64,000 bases of DNA from Gammaproteobacteria bacterium (GTDB lineage: Bacteria > Pseudomonadota > Gammaproteobacteria > Burkholderiales > Burkholderiaceae_C). This document shows, one piece after another, positions 56,329-64,000 of the stretch. The stretch is taken from NCBI GenBank assembly GCA_018828125.1, contig JAHJWB010000015.1, forward strand, positions 186,001-250,000. The letters run 5' to 3'. Both the position numbers and the translations under genes were made by a program. The notes under the pieces are model-generated. The model was not told the DNA's origin, made no database searches, and was given only the letters and a program-made list of their open reading frames with translations. The first letter of the stretch is position 1; each line of letters opens with the position of its first letter.

Positions 56329-58336
56329 GGCGGGCCAGTTGCAAAGTACGGGCTTCTTCGGTGGAGATCACGTCGGACGCCGGGATGTAGAAGTCACGCT
56401 TGTAGTTGAACGTGTGAATGATGGCCGCCAGCAGCAGCACTGCGAACGACACGCCCGCCAGCAGCCACATGTGCCAGATCAGGGCAAAGCCGAACACCAG
56501 CGACAGACCCGATATCACCGCCCCCGAACCGGTATTGGCGGGCATGTGGATGGGCGCAAAGCCTGCCAGCGGGCGCTGGTAGCCGTGCTTCTTCATGTCC
56601 CACCAGGCGTCGATCTCGTGCACCACGGGAGTGAAGGCGAAGTTGTAGCTGGGCGGGGGCGACGAGGTGGCCCATTCCAGCGTGCGTGCATCCCACGGGT
56701 CGCCTGTCCAGTCGCGCAACTGGTCGCGCTTGAGGTAGCTCACCACGATCTGGATCAGGAAGCAGGCAATGCCCAGCGCAATCAGGAATGCGCCGAACGC
56801 AGCGATCTGGAACCAGATCTGCAGCGACTGGTCTTCAAAATGGTTGGCGCGGCGGGTCACGCCCATCAGGCCCAGCACATACAGCGGGCCAAACGCCACC
56901 CAGAAGCCCACCACCCACAGCCAGAAGGAGCGCACACCCCAGGTACGGTCGAGCTTGTAGCCGAAGGCCTTGGGGTACCAATAGTTGATGCCGGCGAACA
57001 GGCCAAACAGCACGCCGCCGATGATCACGTTGTGGAAGTGGGCGATCAGGAACAGGCTGTTGTGCAGCACGAAGTCGGCCGGGGGCACGGCCAGCAGCAC
57101 GCCCGTCATGCCGCCGATGGCGAACGTGATCATGAAGGCCACGGTCCACATCATGGGCAGCTCAAAGCGGATGCGGCCCTTGTACATGGTGAACAGCCAG
57201 TTGAAGATCTTCGCGCCCGTGGGGATCGAGATGATCATCGTCGTGATGCCGAAGAACGTATTCACACTGGCGCCGGAGCCCATGGTGAAGAAGTGGTGCA
57301 GCCAGACCAGGTAGGACAGGATGGTGATAACGACGGTGGCGTACACCATGGAGGTGTAGCCGAACAGACGTTTCTTGCAGAAGGTGGCCACTACCTCGGA
57401 GAAGATGCCAAAACAGGGCAGGATCAGGATGTAGACCTCGGGGTGGCCCCAGATCCAGATCAGGTTCACGTAGAGCATGGGGTTGCCGCCCAGCTCGTTG
57501 GTGAAGAAGTTGGTGCCCACGTAGCGGTCCAGTGACATCAGGACCAGGGCCGCCGTCAACACAGGGAACGATGCGACGATGAGTGCGTTGGTGCACAGGG
57601 CCGTCCAGGTGAAGACGGGCATCTTCATCAGGCTCATGCCGGGCGCGCGCATCTTGATGATGGTCACGATCAGGTTGATGCCCGAGAGCGTGGTGCCCAC
57701 CCCCGCGATCTGCAGCGCCCAGATGTAGTAATCAAGCCCGGTACTTGGGCTCTGCGCCCCCAGGTTCGACAGCGCCAGCCAGCCGGAGGTGGAAAACTCG
57801 CCCAGAAACAGCGACACCATCACCAGCACGGCGCCGGCCGTGGTCATCCAGAAGCTGAAGTTGTTCAGGAACGGGAACGACACGTCGCGCGCACCGATCT
57901 GCAGCGGAATGAGGTAGTTCATCAGCCCGGTGACCAGCGGCATGGCCACGAAGAAGATCATGATCACGCCGTGGGCGGTGAAGATCTGGTCGTAGTGGTG
58001 CGGCGGCAGGTAGCCCATGTTGTCGCCAAAGGCCATGGCCTGTTGCAGGCGCATCATCACGGCGTCGGCAAAGCCGCGCAGCAGCATGACGATGCCCAAA
58101 ATCATGTACATGATCCCGATCTTCTTGTGGTCGATGCTGCAGACCCAGTCGCGCCACAGGGGGCCCCACAGGCGGAACTTGGTAATGCCCGCCATGACGG
58201 CGATGCCGCCGAGCACGACGGCGATGAAGGTCCACAGCACGATGGGCTCGTGCGCCATCGGTACGGCGTCCCAGTTCAGTCGGCCCAGCGCCCAGTGGGC
58301 GGGAGAAGCGGTTTCGGAAGACATAGGAGTGCTCAT
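56321..58336 (-). CDS. cyoB: Cytochrome o ubiquinol oxidase subunit I (heme-copper catalytic subunit)
   Basis: A 671-residue catalytic subunit that reduces O2 to water and pumps protons. The low-spin heme ligand lies in [17 protein letters not shown], the CuB site in [20 protein letters not shown] with the following [10 protein letters not shown], and the high-spin and low-spin heme His pair in [13 protein letters not shown]. The D-channel-type motif is within [21 protein letters not shown] [20 protein letters not shown]. Its ATG overlaps the cyoA stop (ATGA). Confidence 0.97.
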   Translation of the reverse strand: MSTPMSSETASPAHWALGRLNWDAVPMAHEPIVLWTFIAVVLGGIAVMAGITKFRLWGPLWRDWVCSIDHKKIGIMYMILGIVMLLRGFADAVMMRLQQAMAFGDNMGYLPPHHYDQIFTAHGVIMIFFVAMPLVTGLMNYLIPLQIGARDVSFPFLNNFSFWMTTAGAVLVMVSLFLGEFSTSGWLALSNLGAQSPSTGLDYYIWALQIAGVGTTLSGINLIVTIIKMRAPGMSLMKMPVFTWTALCTNALIVASFPVLTAALVLMSLDRYVGTNFFTNELGGNPMLYVNLIWIWGHPEVYILILPCFGIFSEVVATFCKKRLFGYTSMVYATVVITILSYLVWLHHFFTMGSGASVNTFFGITTMIISIPTGAKIFNWLFTMYKGRIRFELPMMWTVAFMITFAIGGMTGVLLAVPPADFVLHNSLFLIAHFHNVIIGGVLFGLFAGINYWYPKAFGYKLDRTWGVRSFWLWVVGFWVAFGPLYVLGLMGVTRRANHFEDQSLQIWFQIAAFGAFLIALGIACFLIQIVVSYLKRDQLRDWTGDPWDARTLEWATSSPPPSYNFAFTPVVHEIDAWWDMKKHGYQRPLAGFAPIHMPANTGSGAVISGLSLVFGFALIWHMWLLAGVSFAVLLLAAIIHTFNYKRDFYIPASDVISTEEARTLQLARHV

Positions 58337-59406
58337 TGGCGAATGTTCGCGCTGGACGTGGGTGTGGGTGCGTTGCGGGTAGTGAGCTCAGCCACCACTT
58401 CGGCGGCGTTCTGCGGGGTGCACACGTCCTGTGGCAGGTTCAGGCCGACGGCGCGCACGTAAGCGTCGCCGCCGCTGGCGTCGATGGCCATCATGTGGTG
58501 CATGCACATCTTTCCGTCTTCGACACAGCGGTTGAGCACCTTGTCGTACAGGCCTTCCTCGACGGAGGCAAAGTGCTGCACGGGGTCGCGTTCGCTGGGC
58601 TTGACGAGGTTCAGGTAGGTGGTTTTGTCCAGGGGCTTGCCGTCGGTCTTGGCCATTTGCACCCATTGCTCAAAGTCGCCGTCGCTCAGGCCGTGGAACT
58701 TGAAGGTCATGCCCGAAAAGCCCGCGCCGCTGTAATGCGACGACATGCCCTTGAACACGCCTGGCTTGTTGATCACGGCGTTCAGCTCGGTCTGCATGCC
58801 GGGCATGGCATAAATCATGCCGGCCAGGTCGGGCACGTAGAACGCGTTCATGGTGGAGGTGGACGTCAGCTTGAACAAAATGGGGCGGTCTACCGGGGCG
58901 GCCACCTCGTTCACGGTGGCAATCCCTTGCTCAGGGTAGAAAAACAGCCACTTCCAGTCCATGGCCACGACCTGTATCTCCAGCGGCTTGACGTGCGCGG
59001 GGACTGGGCGCTGAGCGTCGATGCGGTCCAGAGGGCGGTAGGGGTCGAGCTTGTGGGTACCGATCCAGGTGATAGCGCCCAGTGCAATGATGATGAGCAG
59101 CGGCACTGTCCAGATCACCAGCTCCAGCGTGGTGGAGTGGTGCCACTCGGGGTCGTAGTCGTCCTCGGTGTTGGCGACGTTGTTCTGGCGGTATTTCCAG
59201 GCGAACCACAGAGTGAGGGCGATCACCGGGACGATGATCAGCAGCATCAGCAGCGTGGCGGTGATGACCAGCTGGCCTTGCTGGGCGGCGACATCGCCAG
59301 CCGGGTTGAGGACGACGGCCTTGCTACAGCCGGTCAGCAATCCGGCGAGCAGGGGGGTGGTCGCTGCAAGCCCGACGAGCCTGCGGGGTTCCTTGATGTG
59401 GAGCAT
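58333..59406 (-). CDS. cyoA: Cytochrome o ubiquinol oxidase subunit II
   Basis: A 357-residue lipoprotein subunit: lipobox LLTGC with Cys27, two helices (about 45-68 and 94-115), then the cupredoxin-like domain with [20 protein letters not shown] and [20 protein letters not shown]. The CuA ligands of cytochrome c oxidases are absent, as expected for a quinol oxidase. First gene of the cyoABCD-SURF1-regB-regA operon; its upstream region carries a 17-base palindrome. Confidence 0.95.
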   Translation of the reverse strand: MLHIKEPRRLVGLAATTPLLAGLLTGCSKAVVLNPAGDVAAQQGQLVITATLLMLLIIVPVIALTLWFAWKYRQNNVANTEDDYDPEWHHSTTLELVIWTVPLLIIIALGAITWIGTHKLDPYRPLDRIDAQRPVPAHVKPLEIQVVAMDWKWLFFYPEQGIATVNEVAAPVDRPILFKLTSTSTMNAFYVPDLAGMIYAMPGMQTELNAVINKPGVFKGMSSHYSGAGFSGMTFKFHGLSDGDFEQWVQMAKTDGKPLDKTTYLNLVKPSERDPVQHFASVEEGLYDKVLNRCVEDGKMCMHHMMAIDASGGDAYVRAVGLNLPQDVCTPQNAAEVVAELTTRNAPTPTSSANIRQ

Positions 59407-59726
59407 GCTGGGGGCGCGCCTGAAAAGCGCTTAGGTGTAAACACGAATGACTGGACCCATGCACTGTAGTAGCCCCACCAAATTTGTCGATTGGACATTT
59501 TGTCCAAGATCAAGCTTTTGCAGGGTGGGCGCACGGGGCCGCTAGGCGCTGCGTTCGGTCGCCAAGGAGACCCGAGAGTGCGGACTTCGACCGTCCCCAC
59601 GCGCTTTTGGCCATCCAACGGGCCCTATAAGGGTTTTCCTACGGCCTTTGCTAGCGAAAGCGCACTTGTGATGGTGCGCTGCACAAGGTAGAACTGGGGC
59701 TGGGTTTTGAATTGAGGAATGTCACT
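59407..59726. promoter_or_regulatory. Divergent region between cyoA and the MHS-like transporter
   Basis: About 320 bases with no convincing gene; should contain the cyo operon promoter on the minus strand and the transporter promoter on the plus strand. The main visible element is the palindrome at 59491-59507. Confidence 0.5.
59491..59507. promoter_or_regulatory. 17-base palindrome upstream of cyoA, candidate operator
   Basis: TTGGACATTTTGTCCAA is a perfect 7-base inverted repeat around three T. It lies 85-101 bases before the cyoA start. It is not an FNR or ArcA consensus. A dimeric regulator of cyo is the simplest reading; no T-run follows, so a terminator is unlikely. Confidence 0.5.
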
Positions 59727-61061
59727 ATGGTTGGCCAAGGTTCTGCGGCGCTGGGTGCGCCAGGTTTTGAGGGTGAAGGCTCGCTCGCACGGGCGCACAC
59801 CGATGAGGATGTCACCCCAGGCGAAGTGGCGGTGGGCGTGATCATTGGGCGGTCCTCCGAGTACTTCGACTTTTTTGTGTTCGGTATTGCCAGCGTGTTG
59901 GTATTTCCGTCGCTGCTGTTCCCGTTTTTGTCGCGCTTGGACGGTACGCTGGCCGCTTTTGCCATCTTTTCTGTCGCTTTCGTGGCGCGTCCCTTCGGCA
60001 CCGCCATCTCGATGGCCGTGCAGCGGCGCTGGGGGCGGGGCACCAAATTGACATTGGCGTTGTTTCTGCTGGGGGCCAGCACGGCGGGCATGGCGTTTTT
60101 GCCCAGTTATGCTGCGGCGGGCACGGCCGCTATCGTGGCCCTTGTCATCCTGCGGGTAGGGCAGGGGCTGGCATTGGGGGGATCCTGGGACGGCCTGCCA
60201 TCGCTGCTCGCCTTGAGCGCGCCCAAGGAACGCCGTGGCTGGTTTGCCATGATTGGCCAATTGGGCGCGCCCATTGGGTTTGCGCTCGCCGCCAGCCTGT
60301 TCGCCTATCTCTATAGCAGCCTGGGTGTTGCCGAATTTCTGGAGTGGGGCTGGCGCTATCCGTTCTTTGTGGCGTTTGCCATCAACGTGGTGGCCCTGTT
60401 TGCCCGCCTGCGCCTTGTGGTGGGCCAATCCTATGCCGAACGGTTGCAGCAGCTGGAGCTGCAACCCGTGAGCGTGACCCGCGTCATGCGCGATGAGGGG
60501 CGCAATGTGCTGCTGGGGGCTTTTGCCGCCCTGGCCAGTTTTGCACTGTTCCATCTGGCCACGGTGTTTCCGCTGTCGTGGATTGCCATGTATTCCGAGC
60601 AGTCCATCACCGAGGTGCTGAGCGTGCAGATCGTTGGCGCGTTTCTGGCAGCGGGCGCCATCATGGTGTCGGGCTGGCTGGCCGACCGCGTGGGCCGCCG
60701 CAATCTGCTGGGCACCATGGCACTGTTCATCGGTGCGTTCAGTTTGGTCACGCCCTGGCTGCTGGGTGCCGGGCAGGTGGGCAACAACGCGTTTCTGTTG
60801 GTGAGCTTCGTCCTGCTGGGCTTGTCGTATGGGCAAGCGTCGGGCACGGTCACCGCCAACTTCTCACCCCAGTACCGCTACACCGGGGCCGCGCTGTCGG
60901 CCGACTTGGCGTGGCTGGTGGGCGCCGGTTTCGCGCCGCTGGTGGCGCTGGCGTTGTCGGCGAAATTCGGGCTCGGCGCCGTATCGCTGTACCTGCTGTC
61001 GGGGGTGGTGTGCACGCTGCTGGCACTGCGTATCAACCGCCGGATGGAGCGCAAGGAATGA
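59727..61061 (+). CDS. MHS-type major facilitator superfamily transporter
   Basis: A 444-residue, 12-helix transporter. The ATG at 59727 has GAGG nine bases upstream; an in-frame TTG at 59712 is less likely. EYFDFFVFGIASVLVFPSLLFP near residue 45 and VAFVARPFGTAISMAVQRRWGRG match the metabolite:H+ symporter group, as does GWLADRVGRRNLLGTMAL in the second half. Substrates in this group are carboxylates, betaines or shikimate; the exact one is unknown. Convergent with ybeY. Confidence 0.88.
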   Translation: MVGQGSAALGAPGFEGEGSLARAHTDEDVTPGEVAVGVIIGRSSEYFDFFVFGIASVLVFPSLLFPFLSRLDGTLAAFAIFSVAFVARPFGTAISMAVQRRWGRGTKLTLALFLLGASTAGMAFLPSYAAAGTAAIVALVILRVGQGLALGGSWDGLPSLLALSAPKERRGWFAMIGQLGAPIGFALAASLFAYLYSSLGVAEFLEWGWRYPFFVAFAINVVALFARLRLVVGQSYAERLQQLELQPVSVTRVMRDEGRNVLLGAFAALASFALFHLATVFPLSWIAMYSEQSITEVLSVQIVGAFLAAGAIMVSGWLADRVGRRNLLGTMALFIGAFSLVTPWLLGAGQVGNNAFLLVSFVLLGLSYGQASGTVTANFSPQYRYTGAALSADLAWLVGAGFAPLVALALSAKFGLGAVSLYLLSGVVCTLLALRINRRMERKE

Positions 61062-61133
61062 GGCGACAGCGACAGCCCCGGGCGGGCTGCAACCCGCATC
61101 CAATCGCTCGCTGGCATCCAAGTAAGCGGGCGC

Positions 61134-61592
61134 TTACTTGGCATAGGGGTCTGCAAAACCCAGCTCTTTCATGATGTCGGTCTCGTAGGCTTCCATCTCG
61201 TCGGCATCGGCGGCGCTGGTTTCGTGGTCCCAGCCCTGGGCATGCAATGCGCCGTGCACCAACATGTGTGCGTAGTGCTCTTCCAGGGTCTTGTTCTGCT
61301 CCCGGGCCTCCCGTTCGATCACGGGGGCACATAACACCAGGTCGGCCGTCACCACGGGCTCCTGGGTGTAGTCGAAGGTGAGCACGTTGGTCGCGTAGTC
61401 CTTCTTGCGAAAGTCGCGATTGAGTTGCTGGCCTTCTTCGGCGCCCACGATGCGCACGGTGATCTCGGCGTCGGTGGTCAGTGCGTGGCGAATCCAGCGC
61501 GTCACCTTGTGGCGCGGCAGCACAGCGCGGTGGGCTGCGGCGTCAGCATAACGGCCAAACTGCAGGGACAGAGACAGTTGATGGAGTGGCAT
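61134..61592 (-). CDS. ybeY: Endoribonuclease YbeY (16S rRNA maturation)
   Basis: A 152-residue metallo-RNase required for 16S rRNA 3'-end processing and ribosome quality control. The zinc motif H-x3-H-x5-H is complete in HGALHAQGWDHE, preceded by the usual TNVLTFDYTQEP and RIVGAEEGQQLNRDFRKKDYA. It lies 69 bases after phoH, the common phoH-ybeY pairing, with a hairpin repeat in between. Confidence 0.95.
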   Translation of the reverse strand: MPLHQLSLSLQFGRYADAAAHRAVLPRHKVTRWIRHALTTDAEITVRIVGAEEGQQLNRDFRKKDYATNVLTFDYTQEPVVTADLVLCAPVIEREAREQNKTLEEHYAHMLVHGALHAQGWDHETSAADADEMEAYETDIMKELGFADPYAK

Positions 61593-61599
61593 TTTTGGT

Positions 61600-61650
61600 T
61601 TTTTAGGCCTCTAGCGCTTTATCCATAAGCGCTAGCAGCTATCAATTTGT
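61600..61650 (+). repeat. Dispersed hairpin repeat, copy E
   Basis: GGCCTCTAGCGCTTTATCC followed by ATAAGCGCTAGCAGCTATCA, a perfect-stem copy. Unlike the other copies it is not between convergent genes but between phoH and ybeY, which share a direction, so it may weaken transcription from phoH into ybeY. Confidence 0.8.
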
Positions 61651-61661
61651 GAGTATTCGAG

Positions 61662-62612
61662 TCAGCTGCGTGCAGACGCCGCCCGTCGCGGCGCGTCGTA
61701 GGCGTCGACAATGCGCGCCACCAGCGGGTGGCGCACTACGTCTGCGCTGGTAAAGCGGGTGATGGCGATGCCTTTGACGCGCTTGAGCACGCGTTCTGCA
61801 TCCACCAAACCACTCATCGCGCCTTTGGGCAGGTCAACCTGGCTCACGTCCCCGGTGACCACAGCGCGAGCGCCAAAGCCGATGCGGGTCAAAAACATCT
61901 TCATCTGCTCGGGGGTGGTGTTCTGCGCCTCGTCCAGGATCACAAACGCATTGTTCAGCGTGCGCCCGCGCATGAAAGCCAGCGGCGCGATTTCGATCGC
62001 ATTGCGTTCAAACGCTTTTTGCACCTTGTCGTGGCCCATCAGCTCGTACAGCGCGTCATACAGCGGGCGCAGGTAGGGGTCCACCTTTTGCGCCAGGTCG
62101 CCGGGCAGAAAGCCCAGGCGCTCGCCCGCCTCGACCGCAGGGCGGGTCAGCACGATGCGCTGCACGGTGCTGCGCTCCAATGCATCCACCGCACAAGCCA
62201 CCGCCAGATAGGTCTTGCCCGTCCCTGCCGGGCCGATGCCAAAGGTGATGTCGTGGGAGGCAATGTTCTGCAGGTACAGGTTCTGCGTGGGCGTGCGCCC
62301 CCGCAGGTCGGCACGGCGGGTGTTGAGGATGATTGCGTCGTCAGGCGCCTGCAGCAGTTCGCTGTCGCCTGCCAGCATCAGCTGGATGTAATCCTCGGTG
62401 ATCGGACGCTCGGCCATCTCGTACAGGGCCTGCAGCAACTCCATCGCCTGCGTGGCCTTGGCCTTGGGGCCATCTACCTTGAATTGCTCGTGCCGGTGCG
62501 CAATGCTCACCGAGAGAGCCACCTCGATGGTGCGCAGATGCGCATCGGCCGGGCCACACAGGTTGGTGAGACGGGTGTTGTTGTGGGGGGTGAAGGTGTG
62601 GCGCAGGATCAC
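61662..62612 (-). CDS. PhoH-family ATPase
   Basis: I place the start at the GTG at 62612 ([12 protein letters not shown]), giving 316 residues, the usual size; the frame continues to 63008 inside ruvA antisense and is rejected. The ATPase core has Walker [67 protein letters not shown] and [12 protein letters not shown], all typical of PhoH/PhoL linked to YbeY. It acts as a nucleotide-driven helper in RNA metabolism. Divergent from ruvA, whose start is about 80 bases away. Confidence 0.93.
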   Translation of the reverse strand: MILRHTFTPHNNTRLTNLCGPADAHLRTIEVALSVSIAHRHEQFKVDGPKAKATQAMELLQALYEMAERPITEDYIQLMLAGDSELLQAPDDAIILNTRRADLRGRTPTQNLYLQNIASHDITFGIGPAGTGKTYLAVACAVDALERSTVQRIVLTRPAVEAGERLGFLPGDLAQKVDPYLRPLYDALYELMGHDKVQKAFERNAIEIAPLAFMRGRTLNNAFVILDEAQNTTPEQMKMFLTRIGFGARAVVTGDVSQVDLPKGAMSGLVDAERVLKRVKGIAITRFTSADVVRHPLVARIVDAYDAPRRAASARS

Positions 62613-62693
62613 GCGGATAATTCCAGTCTGGCAATCGAGAACACGGCAAGAAACCGGCGCTGCACGCTTTGCAGCCGCCGACAAAGGACACCC

Positions 62694-63269
62694 ATGATAG
62701 GCAAATTGACCGGCACCCTGCTGGAGAAGAACCCCCCGGAGGTGCTGGTGGACTGCCAGGGCGTCGGCTACGAGGTATATGTGCCCATGAGCACTTTTTA
62801 CAACCTGCCAGCCTTGGGCGAGCGGGTGAGCCTGCTCACCCAGTTCATCGTGCGCGAAGATGCGCAACTGCTGTACGGGTTTGCCACTGCGCCAGAGCGA
62901 CAGGCGTTTCGTGAACTCATCAAGATATCTGGGGTGGGCCCGCGCACGGCACTGTCCGTGCTCAGTGGCATGGGCGTGGGCGACCTCGCCCAGGCGATCA
63001 CGCTGCAAGAGGCGGGCCGCCTGGTCAAGGTGCCGGGTATTGGCAAGAAAACAGCTGAACGGTTACTGTTGGAGCTCAAAGGGAAGCTGGGCGCTGACAT
63101 GGGGGCTGTGCACGGTGGCGCCACCAACGACGCCCAGGCAGATATCCTCCAGGCCTTGCTGGCGTTGGGATACAACGACAAGGAGGCCGCGGCGGCGCTC
63201 AAGGCGCTGCCAGCGGACATAGGGGTAAGTGACGGGATCAAGCTGGCGCTAAAGGCGCTGGCCAAGTAA
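62694..63269 (+). CDS. ruvA: Holliday junction branch-migration protein RuvA
   Basis: A 191-residue protein from the ATG at 62694 ([20 protein letters not shown]). The OB-fold N-domain is followed by two helix-hairpin-helix motifs ([17 protein letters not shown] and [21 protein letters not shown]) that bind the junction, and the C-terminal RuvB-binding domain ([23 protein letters not shown]). ruvB is not in this window. Just downstream the next gene starts after 27 bases. Confidence 0.96.
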   Translation: MIGKLTGTLLEKNPPEVLVDCQGVGYEVYVPMSTFYNLPALGERVSLLTQFIVREDAQLLYGFATAPERQAFRELIKISGVGPRTALSVLSGMGVGDLAQAITLQEAGRLVKVPGIGKKTAERLLLELKGKLGADMGAVHGGATNDAQADILQALLALGYNDKEAAAALKALPADIGVSDGIKLALKALAK

Positions 63270-63296
63270 CGGGTTCAACCAGAGGGATAACAGAGA

Positions 63297-64000
63297 TGAT
63301 GTATCGCGCTTCGTTTAAATTTGCGGGACTACTGGTCGCGCTGGCCCTAACAGCTTGCGGCGGAGGTAGCGGGAGTGATGCATCTGCAGTGCCCCCGGCA
63401 CCGGGCACTCCGGCCGTCCCCGAACAGCCCACCACCCCCAACGTTCCTGCCACGCCAACGCCCGTGACCGCAGACCGTATCGAGCCGCTTGACACGGGAC
63501 TTCCCAAATTGGCGAGCAGCGCCAGCGCCAAGGCAGCGGTGCGCAGCGGTGTCGCCGTGCAGGCCACTCCGCTGCGCCTCGGTCCGTTGGAGGGCGTTCA
63601 GGCCCTCGTGAGGAAGGCCACGCAACCTGCGGCGCTCACCAAGGGTGCCCCCCAGCAGATCGGCGTGGCCCGACCGGTGGAGGCCACTGCTAAAGCGCGC
63701 GACCTGATGGGCCAACTCAAATGGCAACTGGCTGACGCGGGCCTGCAGCGGGCCGCAGTCAGCTTCACTGCTGTGGGTGCCCAGGGCGTCCGGCTGGGGC
63801 TGGTAGTGCGCCAATTGCCGCCGGGTACGGTCCTGCGCTTCTACTCACAGGCTGGCAGTGAACTGGTGCAGGTGTTGGGTACCGATGTTCTGCGCAGTAT
63901 CCAGCGCAACCTGGACGCGGGTGACACCGGTGACTCCGCGCGCACCTACTGGGGCCCGGATTTTGGTGGGGCTGAAACCACGTTGGAGCTGGAAGTTCCA
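63297..64000 (+). CDS. Secreted lipoprotein-signal protein, N-terminal part, possible trypsin-like protease
   Basis: Runs off the right edge; 234 residues are visible. A lipoprotein signal (GLLVALALTACGGG, Cys21) is followed by a Pro/Thr-rich linker, so the protein is exported. The region GAQGVRLGLVVRQLPPGTVLRFY and ARTYWGPDFGGAETTLELEV resembles the N-terminal part of secreted lysyl-endopeptidase-like serine proteases; the catalytic domain would lie beyond the window. Start at 63297 follows GAGGG; an ATG one codon later is equally possible. It follows ruvA closely but is not functionally related. Confidence 0.65.

Noticed and set aside
54559..57535. Long plus-strand open frames opposite the cyo and SURF1 genes
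   Set aside because: Antisense to clearly conserved genes with low-complexity composition; no supporting domain.
61728..62690. N-terminal extension of ruvA upstream of 62694
   Set aside because: It is antisense to phoH and the RuvA N-terminus MIGKLTG begins exactly at 62694.

Overview
The window is high-GC chromosomal DNA from a betaproteobacterium of the Comamonadaceae, most like Acidovorax or a close relative. This assignment is an inference. It rests on a complete Burkholderiales-style type VI secretion (T6SS) locus with TagJ, TagF and a TssQ lipoprotein, a cyoABCD oxidase operon fused to a RegB/RegA-type redox two-component system, and a short hairpin repeat scattered between genes. No rRNA, tRNA or CRISPR array was found.

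Layout. Positions 1-4635 hold the end of an ABC-transporter ATPase, an AraC-family regulator, a PaiB-like FMN-binding protein, a membrane diguanylate cyclase and AMP nucleosidase (amn). From 4735 to 31896, on the minus strand, lies the T6SS: a kinase/phosphatase/FHA module (ppkA, PEGA protein, tssQ, tagH, pppA), then tssJ-tssK-tssL-tssM-tagF-tssA, then after a 320-bp gap tssB-tssC-tagJ-tssE-tssF-tssG-tssH, and finally an S41/PDZ-like secreted protein. Many of these genes overlap by four bases and are probably translationally coupled. Diverging on the plus strand are hcp (tssD), vgrG (tssI) and an Rhs toxin island (32579-41114).

The Rhs island is the most unusual part. vgrG appears to have lost its C-terminal end and runs into an rhs gene that lacks its PAAR/N-terminal part, which points to a deletion junction near 35,300. 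The rhs toxin tip is ParB-like and is cut off by a one-base shift in a run of seven C. The next gene, a pentapeptide-repeat protein and likely immunity gene, overlaps the stop codon of the restored frame. A second, displaced Rhs tip follows inside a 484-bp direct repeat, with its own four-helix membrane protein. This looks like a toxin/immunity cassette store that can recombine into the main rhs gene.

From 41301 to 53093 are signalling, RNA and housekeeping genes: a PAS-GGDEF-EAL protein, DbpA helicase, a periplasmic ankyrin protein with an apparent CTG start, a GlcG/HbpS-like protein, a two-component pair, a cation diffusion facilitator with Dtd, an MFS/TauE pair, and regA. From 53083 to 59406, cyoA-B-C-D, a SURF1 protein, regB and regA form one tightly packed operon, so the quinol oxidase is made together with a quinone-sensing kinase. 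The window ends with an MHS-like transporter, phoH-ybeY, ruvA and the start of a secreted protein with a lipoprotein-type signal.
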